From Deltaproteobacteria bacterium ADurb.Bin207 (lineage in GTDB: Bacteria; Myxococcota_A; Polyangia; Polyangiales; Polyangiaceae): DNA of 64,000 nucleotides. The translations under genes were made by a program, and so were the position numbers. Below the pieces are notes generated by a model that made no database searches, was not told the origin of the DNA, and saw nothing but the letters and a program-made list of their open reading frames with translations. Below, in pieces: positions 10,201 through 16,663 of this stretch. Numbering within the stretch: the first letter of the stretch is position 1; each line of letters opens with the position of its first letter. The DNA lies in the NCBI GenBank assembly GCA_002070115.1, contig MWCO01000005.1, positions 1-64,000 of the forward strand. The letters are read 5' to 3'.

Positions 10201-12575
10201 TGCGTGCGTTGTATCTCGATCGTGGCGAGGTCACATCCGCCATCGAACTCATTGCCAAAGAGCGTGAGTATACGGAAGCTCCCAACATAAAAGCCAAGCT
10301 TTGTGCGGAAGCAGCCAAGCTGGCGCGCAATCGTCTCAAGGACGCGACCCGCGCCGAGCTTTCGGCCAAAGAGGCCCTTGAATACGATGAAAACCAAGTG
10401 GATGCATCGACCATCCTCGGAGACCTCGCCTTCGAAAACGACCGTCCGGTCGAGGCGCTTCATTACTATGGCGCAGTGATTCCGAAACTCGAGCAGCTTC
10501 CCAAACAATGGGCGATCTCGACACTGCGTCGATTCATCACCAGTCTTGCTCGAACGCAACAATCGGACAAAGCTCTCGCAGCCTGTGAGCAATTGTTGGA
10601 ATTCGCGCCCGACGATTTGGAAGCCTCCATCATTGCGGGGCGAATTCTGTTCGAGCACGGTGATGCCAAACGTGCCTTCCAAGTCCACCAGGACATCCTT
10701 GACCGATTCGGAGACAAACTCGTTGGCAATGATAAGTCCGGGGTGCTGTATCGTTACGGCGAGTCCGCTCGAAAAGCTGGCGATGCGATCATTGCCATCA
10801 AATCCCTAACGGAATCGGCCGACATGGATCCGACGGCAGCGGAGCCGTTGGCCGCTCTTGCCAAAGTCCACGAATCCAAAGGGGAATGGGAAGATGTCAT
10901 CCGAATCAAGAGCCGTCGTCTCGACGTGGCGGAAGGAGATGAACGAGTTCAACTGCTCGTGGACATCGGTGAGATTTGTTCGAGCAAGCTCGATGATAAA
11001 ACGCGAGCTGCGAAAAGCTTCATGGCCGCGCTGGAGGAGCGTCCCGATGACCGCAAACTGCTCACGCGGTTGATGCAGCTATATTCCGAAAACAAAGACT
11101 GGACCAAGCTTGTCGAGGTCGTGCTCAAGCTCGCCGACTTCGTGGAAGATCCAAAGCAAAAAGCAAAGTACGTCCATACGGCCGCCATGGTAACGGGCCA
11201 GCAGATCGGAGATGTGGACAAGGCGCTCGAACTGCTGGACACCGTCCGGCAATTGGACCCGGACCTTGAATCCTCCATCACCGAAGCTATAAAACTACGC
11301 GAAAAGAAAGGGGATTTCGAGGGAATCGAAAAACTTCTCAACCTTCGGCTCGAGCGTGCGACGGAAAAGGATGATCGGGATACGGTATTGGCGACCTTCG
11401 ACGCTCTTGGAGCGTTGTACAAGGACAAGCTTGGCTGGATGACCGAGGCCATCGATGCGTTCGAAGCCGCTCAGATGCTCGATCCTGACAATACCGAGAG
11501 AAACTCGGCGCTCGCTGAGATGTATGCCTCCAATCCCACCGATTACCTTGACAAGGCTGTGTCATCACAACATGCCCTGCTTTCCAACAATCCCAACAAC
11601 CCCGCGCCCTATAAGCTTCTTCGTCGTTTGTATACGGAGGCCAAACGAGCCGACGGCGCGTGGTGTTTGTGCCAGGCCCTTGCGGTTTTGAATCTTGCCG
11701 AACCCGATGAGGATAGGTTTTATCGCCGCATGCGGTCCGAAACGGCCGCGCCCGCTCAAGATCGCGTAAGTCCCGAAAGCTGGGCCAAGCATCTCGTACA
11801 CCCTGATGCGGACCCTGTTTTGACGTCGCTGCTAGCGGTCATCGAACCCGCGGTGCTGGCTACCCGCGCGGATACGCTGGAGAACTTGGGCTATGACCCG
11901 CGCTACGCGATTGATCTATCGCTTCATCCTTACCCGATGTCGCAGACGATATATTACGCGGCCGGTGTTCTGGGCATGGACCCGCCGCCAACTTTCCAAA
12001 ACATCAATGATGAGGGAGGCATCTCGTTCTTACATGCCCAGATCCCATCGATTGTGTTGGGAAGAGCTGCTTTCGAGGTCGAAGTACCCAATCAGGCTGC
12101 CGCATTCATCGTCGGTCGCCACTTATCCTATTACCGGCCCGGGATGTACATTCGTCATCTCATTCCGACGGGAACGGGATTGAAGGCCTGGGTGTTTGCC
12201 GCCATCAAGATGAATTCGCCCCAATTCCCCATTTCGGCGGATTTGGAAGGGCCGATTGCGGAAAACCTCAACGCGTTGAACGTCCATCTTACAGGCGCCA
12301 GTCGTGAACGGTTGGCGAGTCTCGTATCCAAGCTTCTTCAATCCAGTGGAGCCATGAACCTCAAAAAATGGGTCGCTGCGGTAGATCTCACGGCGGACCG
12401 CGCTGGACTGCTGGTGGCCCACGACCTGGAAATCGCCGCGGAGATGATCAAAGCCTCTGACGAGTCCATTTCCCCCGTGACCCATAAAGACCGTCTGCGC
12501 GAACTTGTTCTATACTCCATTAGCGAGCCGTATTTGGCGCTTCGGCAACAATTGGGCATCGCAATCGATAGCTAA
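7254..12575 (+). CDS. giant pseudokinase-TPR protein (1773 aa)
   Basis: ATG at 7254 is preferred, since the extra 39 codons upstream are Pro/Arg-rich and read through the spacer. Residues 1-80 are a helical domain reminiscent of effector-associated/death-like adaptor domains (ELERLFDLEELMDVSRDVLG). About residues 95-380 have a protein-kinase fold: Gly loop GSGPSGSVYLVK, beta3 Lys in LTLKVL, SPEQLRG and RSDVYSFGAVMYEILTG. Catalytic motifs are lost: HRD is HGN (about 217-219), so the catalytic Asp is Asn, and DFG is DPA (about 242-244). Phosphotransfer is unlikely. From about 400 to 1600, TPR-like helix pairs follow one another (A-x-x-x-Y-E-Q-x-L-x-x-D-P pattern), then a 200-residue alpha/beta tail. 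It is probably a cytoplasmic scaffold in Ser/Thr-kinase signalling. Confidence 0.85.
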   Translation: MDKDTLRSELERLFDLEELMDVSRDVLGISPDEVGHTASKALFAKALVDRCVVTERVEALLDSLITLRPTVDRKALQKVSSSLVAEHELPAGSSFGPFVVRRKVGSGPSGSVYLVKRDDRELTLKVLHPLMGRDRGSFARFAAATRLFSRVSHEGLPTAMTLGNDEGLDFVAYDYIDGQSLASRTARSGPMHINEARSLLQKLLDVLVALHDQRLVHGNIKLSNILVARGSEPGKQKLVLLDPAFDRLRLLRSSSSSDDVCVVLSHARSVSPEQLRGVGADERSDVYSFGAVMYEILTGKPLFSAGSALEYAIATWTQDPEPPIQAAPRGWVAKEVSDFIMSLLAREPSLRPKDARAVLERFEMLGRVATQDDSTNKISDEELSERIDALVISPDDEAAIAALDEAAERGGDVAKIAQALVMAADQIETTDSDGVELRKSLLFRSARLYESKLKDLPEAEKLYVWISELDPADEIADAALEEVRRQLGKTEEVVEMLLARIERAADSEEKATAMAEIGRLYASELEDASQAVVAYAQAFVESPKHVEFADAIERIAGSDVNVLGEAMAILAESTQTDIPIENKNLLFLRLGHWYGKRLGRYDAALPCYQAVIATDPVNDGALEGMAALFKANQQYMELGQVLMRRAEAASTPARSREFRLDAAELLETRLGEPAKAKELYEQVLAEDPSHDRATEALLGIYEKEDNAASLVKILTNKAERLSGSQAADIWVRAGDVYETKLKDMTNAIRCFESAVQQDETNQRALDALDRLHTQSRHFKELLATIERKINIATTPRQKIVHLERISKLHAEEFLDHVAAAQSLEKILEIDPAHSATLEALAHHYRALDRWSDVANVYERDLNLQTDKAKRLDVLLMLARVVAERLSDPARAMKVYEQALEIEPGHAGALEALAALRQQSGDSQAALQAIEALAEKASSPNEKAEQYIRAAKLLQERDDVEGAMERYRLALDANPRAFAASAALRALYLDRGEVTSAIELIAKEREYTEAPNIKAKLCAEAAKLARNRLKDATRAELSAKEALEYDENQVDASTILGDLAFENDRPVEALHYYGAVIPKLEQLPKQWAISTLRRFITSLARTQQSDKALAACEQLLEFAPDDLEASIIAGRILFEHGDAKRAFQVHQDILDRFGDKLVGNDKSGVLYRYGESARKAGDAIIAIKSLTESADMDPTAAEPLAALAKVHESKGEWEDVIRIKSRRLDVAEGDERVQLLVDIGEICSSKLDDKTRAAKSFMAALEERPDDRKLLTRLMQLYSENKDWTKLVEVVLKLADFVEDPKQKAKYVHTAAMVTGQQIGDVDKALELLDTVRQLDPDLESSITEAIKLREKKGDFEGIEKLLNLRLERATEKDDRDTVLATFDALGALYKDKLGWMTEAIDAFEAAQMLDPDNTERNSALAEMYASNPTDYLDKAVSSQHALLSNNPNNPAPYKLLRRLYTEAKRADGAWCLCQALAVLNLAEPDEDRFYRRMRSETAAPAQDRVSPESWAKHLVHPDADPVLTSLLAVIEPAVLATRADTLENLGYDPRYAIDLSLHPYPMSQTIYYAAGVLGMDPPPTFQNINDEGGISFLHAQIPSIVLGRAAFEVEVPNQAAAFIVGRHLSYYRPGMYIRHLIPTGTGLKAWVFAAIKMNSPQFPISADLEGPIAENLNALNVHLTGASRERLASLVSKLLQSSGAMNLKKWVAAVDLTADRAGLLVAHDLEIAAEMIKASDESISPVTHKDRLRELVLYSISEPYLALRQQLGIAIDS

Positions 12576-12647
12576 CGGCCCCTGTACGGCAACCATTGTT
12601 TTGACCACAGTTGACCGCAAAGCGCGTCCACGCAATAGGTAAGCTTC

Positions 12648-13553
12648 ATGGCTAACCAGGGTTGGGCACCTGAAGATCTGGACGATTTCGGCGATGAGCC
12701 TCCGCAATGGCTTCGCATTGGTGTGGCGATGTCGTCCTCGTCCGAATCGATTGGCGGTTCACCCACGGGGCCGACACCATCGCAGCTCGACGCGTTATGT
12801 CGCGCGTTGGCACCGCGCATTGGCATTGCGGTTACGGCTCAGGCATTTTCCGACTATCGAGCGCTGTTATCCGCCATCAATCGAGGGGATGCGGACTTGG
12901 CTTGGCTGCCACCGTTGGTGGCTTTGCGCTCGGCCAGCGCGGGTCGTACCTTGCCGATTGTCCTCCCCATTCGGGGAGGAGCCGCCTGGTATGCCTCGGC
13001 TCTATTTGCGCAACCCAATATCACCGTATCGTCGATTCGCGATCTTCGTTCCGTTCGCGTCGCTTGGGTCGATCCCCAAAGCACGGCTGGATTTCTTGTG
13101 ATTCGAGCTTGGATGCGCGCACAACAAATCGACTTCAATCTCGCCTTTTCGCAGCAAACCTTCTTTGGCTCCCATGCGGCTGTCGTACAAGCTGTCCTTC
13201 GTGGTCACGCCGACGTTGGGGCCACGTACGCCCATCTCGATCACAGTCTGAAAAACATTCGTTCCGCAGCCTGGGGGTCAGCACCGGTTCAGGTCATTGC
13301 GATGGCGGGACCGATCCCAAACGATGTTCTTTCGGCAAGTATTCGACTTCCTGTTTCCACGATTCGTTCGATACGAGATGCGCTCATCCATCAGGACGAC
13401 GCTCTGCGAGCGGCAACTTCCGCTTTGCTCAACGCGGAAGGCTTTATCGCCGCGGAAACGGAGCATATGTCACCGCTGATGAAAGTCCTCAAGCACATGG
13501 ATGACACTGGGCGCCGCTTGACCTCCATCATCCCTCCTCCGCAAAAACCTTGA
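12648..13553 (+). CDS. PhnD-like phosphate/phosphonate-type binding protein without signal peptide
   Basis: 301 residues of the periplasmic-binding-protein fold of the PhnD family (PF12974): WLRIGVAMS, NRGDADLAWLPPLVALRSAS, VRVAWVDPQSTAGFLVIRAW and VVQAVLRGHADVGATYAHLD. Family members normally bind phosphite, phosphonate or related oxyanions outside the cell for an ABC transporter. This one has an acidic soluble N-terminus (NQGWAPEDLDDFGDEPPQ) with no signal peptide, and no permease or ATPase gene is adjacent. It is probably a cytoplasmic sensor or binding module. ATG at 12648 has AGGTAA seven bases upstream. It lies 72 bases after the pseudokinase gene and overlaps the longest reading of the next gene by 4 bases. 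Confidence 0.75.
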   Translation: MANQGWAPEDLDDFGDEPPQWLRIGVAMSSSSESIGGSPTGPTPSQLDALCRALAPRIGIAVTAQAFSDYRALLSAINRGDADLAWLPPLVALRSASAGRTLPIVLPIRGGAAWYASALFAQPNITVSSIRDLRSVRVAWVDPQSTAGFLVIRAWMRAQQIDFNLAFSQQTFFGSHAAVVQAVLRGHADVGATYAHLDHSLKNIRSAAWGSAPVQVIAMAGPIPNDVLSASIRLPVSTIRSIRDALIHQDDALRAATSALLNAEGFIAAETEHMSPLMKVLKHMDDTGRRLTSIIPPPQKP

Positions 13554-13635
13554 TCCAAAATCCGCTTGCTGCGGGATCGTCGTCACGAACGTTGCGGCAC
13601 TTCAACGCATCGAGTAATAAGGAGTTTTCTCACTT

Positions 13636-13662
13636 ATGTGTCCATTCTCTAACTCGTGGTGA
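13636..13662 (+). CDS. 8-codon leader ORF ahead of the nucleoside-kinase-like gene
   Basis: ATG at 13636 encodes MCPFSNSW and a TGA at 13660-13662. It is preceded by AAGGAG (13619-13624), the better ribosome binding site of the area although 11 bases away. The stop codon lies inside GGTGAGG (13658-13664), the probable ribosome binding site of the GTG start at 13670. Ribosomes finishing the leader would sit on the initiation region of the downstream gene, so coupling or attenuation is possible. This is inferred from sequence only. Confidence 0.35.
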   Translation: MCPFSNSW

Positions 13663-13669
13663 GGTTTCC

Positions 13670-15421
13670 GTGCCCGACGATCGCTTTTCCGACTTCGAGT
13701 ACCCCGTGACTCCTCCTTCCTCCCTATCGTTTGCGCGAAGCCATCTCGCGACAGGAAACCAGGGCCTTGTGCCCGTTCGAATCCACGAAGCCAAGGTGGA
13801 GGTTCCGTATGGGACACCCGTTGGAGCCGTTCTCAAAGACCTTCCCATGGATCGAGGGCTCACCGTGCTCGCTGCCATTGTGCATCATCGATGTGTGGAT
13901 CTTACACATCCGATTTGCGCACCGACGGACATACGCCCCATCACGTATGCACATCGCGAAGGCGTTCTGGTTTATCGTCGATCGGTGTCCTTGCTATTGC
14001 TGGAAGCGGCTCGACAGGTTTTTCCTGGAGTTCGCGTAGCCATCGGCCAAGCGCTGGGAAACGGCTACTTCTATCGTCTCCATCTCAACGAAACGTTTAC
14101 CAAAGAACATGCACGCCTTCTTGAAAACAGAATGCGCGAAATGGTTGCTCGGGACATCCCCCTCGCGACCGAAACCGTAAGCATCGCGGAAGCGCGCGAA
14201 CAATTCGAGACCCTCGGCTTGAAGGACAAGCTTCGCCTGTTGAAAACGCATTGGGAACCATTTGTCACACTCGTACGATGTGGAAATTTTTGTGATATTC
14301 ACCGGTATCCTGTGGTCCCGAGCGCCAGGCACCTCACCTCATTCCAAGTCGAGCATTATCCGCCTGGACTTGTCCTTCGCTTTCCGCCTCGAGGCCATCT
14401 ATCGGCGATGGAACCATTCCACGACACCCCCAAACTCTTTCAAGTCTACCAAGAAACAAGGGAATGGAACCGCATTGTTGGTGTCGAAGATGTGGGGCAA
14501 CTGAATGACTTGATCATTCGGGGGGAAGCCGCCGATATGATTCGTGTTTCCGAGGGGTTACACGAGAAAAAAATCGCCGAGATCGCGGATCGAATCAGCA
14601 GCGCGGACCACCCAGTCCGACTCGTTCTCATCGCGGGCCCGTCTGCTTCAGGAAAGACCACCTTCGCCAAACGGTTGAGTCTTCAACTGCGGGTCAATGG
14701 CATCCGTCCCGTCGCCCTCTCGATGGACAACTTCTATGTGAACCGCGAGGACACACCCCGAGGAGAGGATGGAGAATATGACTTCGAAGCCATCGAAGCC
14801 ATCGATCTTGCGTTGTTCAACGAAGTCCTCTCCAAGTTGCTCGCGGGCGAACGGGTGCTGACACCGAAATTCGACTTTCCGAGCGGCCTGCGCGTGGCCC
14901 GTGAACGATGGTCTCCCATGCAACTCGAACCCGGCCAGGTTCTCATGGTCGAGGGAATTCATGGGTTGAACGATCGACTCACGGAAGCGATTCCCCACGC
15001 CAGCAAATTCAAGGTCTACGTGAGTGCGTTGACGCAGTTGTGTATCGATGATCACAACCGGATATTCACCTCGGACAGTCGTTTTTTGCGCAGAATCGTA
15101 CGCGATCGCATGTTCCGCGGATATCCAGCGTCGATGACGATCGAGAGCTGGCCCCGGGTGCGACGTGGGGAGCTTCGGAACATCTTTCCTTTCCAGGAGC
15201 AAGCGAATGTGATGTTCAACTCGGCTCTTGTCTATGAGCAAGCGGTGCTTCGATTGTTTGCGGAACGATTCCTCATGGAAGTCCCACAAGATCATCCGAG
15301 CTTCAGCGCTGCCTACCGACTTCTCAAATTCGTTCAGAACTTCGCCCCTATCTTCGAAACTTCCGTTCCGCAAATCTCCCTATTGCGAGAATTCATTGGA
15401 GGAAGCGGGTTCAAGTACTGA
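13670..15421 (+). CDS. TGS/ThrRS-like plus uridine-kinase-like nucleoside kinase
   Basis: 583 residues from GTG 13670, chosen because GGTGAGG sits 5 bases upstream; the frame is open further back but without a good start. The N-terminal part (about 35-225) has a TGS-like domain and a threonyl-tRNA-synthetase-type second additional domain (IGQALGNGYFYRL). The C-terminal part is a PRK/uridine-kinase P-loop domain: Walker A GPSASGKTTFAKRL (about residues 322-335), MDNFYVNREDTPRGEDGEYD, and RRIVRDRMFRGYPASMTI. This architecture is known for bacterial nucleoside kinases such as the Thermotoga uridine-kinase-like enzymes. The expected reaction is ATP-dependent phosphorylation of a nucleoside; the substrate cannot be told from sequence. 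It is the last gene before a convergent metallophosphoesterase. Confidence 0.85.
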   Translation: MPDDRFSDFEYPVTPPSSLSFARSHLATGNQGLVPVRIHEAKVEVPYGTPVGAVLKDLPMDRGLTVLAAIVHHRCVDLTHPICAPTDIRPITYAHREGVLVYRRSVSLLLLEAARQVFPGVRVAIGQALGNGYFYRLHLNETFTKEHARLLENRMREMVARDIPLATETVSIAEAREQFETLGLKDKLRLLKTHWEPFVTLVRCGNFCDIHRYPVVPSARHLTSFQVEHYPPGLVLRFPPRGHLSAMEPFHDTPKLFQVYQETREWNRIVGVEDVGQLNDLIIRGEAADMIRVSEGLHEKKIAEIADRISSADHPVRLVLIAGPSASGKTTFAKRLSLQLRVNGIRPVALSMDNFYVNREDTPRGEDGEYDFEAIEAIDLALFNEVLSKLLAGERVLTPKFDFPSGLRVARERWSPMQLEPGQVLMVEGIHGLNDRLTEAIPHASKFKVYVSALTQLCIDDHNRIFTSDSRFLRRIVRDRMFRGYPASMTIESWPRVRRGELRNIFPFQEQANVMFNSALVYEQAVLRLFAERFLMEVPQDHPSFSAAYRLLKFVQNFAPIFETSVPQISLLREFIGGSGFKY

Positions 15422-15472
15422 ATCCTGCCTTTGGCTTTCGAAGCCCTCAATCCCGACATCTACTTATCGAAG

Positions 15473-16582
15473 CTACGGAATTGGACATTCCTTCACCTGG
15501 TGAAGCCCGTGGCGATCCACTTCAATCTGCCAATAATACGGTCGCGCGCCAGAGCGACAGCCGATCGTCGAGGAAGGGGAACTGAGAAACAGAGGAGCCA
15601 TGGCAGGATGAAAGCGGTATCCGACGTGCCGATGGCCGTTCATCACCAACCGAAAGCCAAGTTCCTTGAGTTGCGCGTATACCTCTTTTGCATTTCGAAG
15701 GCGCATACCCGGTTGGAGCGGGGCGATACCAAGCCCTTTAGCAGGAAAATTGAGTATGTGGTGGTGAAGACAAGCGATCCGAATTCCTTTTCCCGATGCA
15801 TCGAGTTGCCGCGCCATCTCATGAAGATCGCCCATGGGCACGAGTCCCGAAGCGCTACCGAGGACTCGAGCGCGATGGCAACTATCCAAACAGACGAGCA
15901 GCACGCCGCGTTCGAGCACGCGAACATGGCTCCCCGAAGGCGGAAGTCCAAGGCTCGAGGAAAACGTAGCCCAAAGCATCCGCTTGGCCGCTTCCGTTTT
16001 TCGATATTTTTTCGCCACCCACAGGGGCGGCGACGGATAGACATCGTGATTGCCCGGTACGATGGAAACGCGGCCAGTTGAGAAAAACGGTTCGAACCCC
16101 TCGAGAACCAACTCAAAGCCCTCCGCGTCATCCGTAACGTCTCCCGTCACCACCAAATGGTCGGGCTTAGCTCTTCGAATCGCATGAGCAACCGCACAAA
16201 ACCGCAAGTTGATATTGTCCGGGTCGAGGGAAAGAAGCCTCTCGAGCTGTCGCGTCGAAGGAAATTTTTGGGCTAACGCCTGGGGCGTCGTACGCTCCCG
16301 CGCTTCCAAAAACGTGAGAAGCATATCGATGCTTTCCGTTTTCGACCGGTATCCCCGGCCCACTTTCATCACGCGATGAACCACACCAATATCGTCAACC
16401 AACCGCAGGCGATGATGGATATGAAGACGCTTGGGGGGACGCGTTTGAATACGCCAATCACCCACCCTGCGTATCGTCTCCCAGCCCGATTCGCCATTCG
16501 CCCGCCAAGCCGCGTCTTGCAGTTGCGTCAATCGAGAACCGTGGCGACTGATGTGAAAATCGGAAAGATGAGCAATGATCAT
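15473..16582 (-). CDS. calcineurin-type metallophosphoesterase
   Basis: 369 residues with all metal-binding motifs of the calcineurin-like fold: SDFH (residues 7-10), VTGDVTDD, PGNHD, CLHHH and NGHRH near the C-terminus. The enzyme should hydrolyse a phosphodiester or phosphomonoester with two metal ions; the natural substrate is unknown. The spacing between the first motif and GD is unusually long. About 130 residues are inserted there, including an Arg-rich stretch and a helical segment, so the protein is longer than simple family members. No signal peptide is seen. It lies 81 bases downstream of the caspase-like lipoprotein gene on the same strand and could be cotranscribed. Confidence 0.85.
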   Translation of the reverse strand: MIIAHLSDFHISRHGSRLTQLQDAAWRANGESGWETIRRVGDWRIQTRPPKRLHIHHRLRLVDDIGVVHRVMKVGRGYRSKTESIDMLLTFLEARERTTPQALAQKFPSTRQLERLLSLDPDNINLRFCAVAHAIRRAKPDHLVVTGDVTDDAEGFELVLEGFEPFFSTGRVSIVPGNHDVYPSPPLWVAKKYRKTEAAKRMLWATFSSSLGLPPSGSHVRVLERGVLLVCLDSCHRARVLGSASGLVPMGDLHEMARQLDASGKGIRIACLHHHILNFPAKGLGIAPLQPGMRLRNAKEVYAQLKELGFRLVMNGHRHVGYRFHPAMAPLFLSSPSSTIGCRSGARPYYWQIEVDRHGLHQVKECPIP

Positions 16583-16663
16583 GATGGATCGAGATGCACA
16601 GAATCGCAGCTCGACATGACAACCGCAAGGATGGGCCGAAAAGCTCGGGAAGCCAACTGCTTA

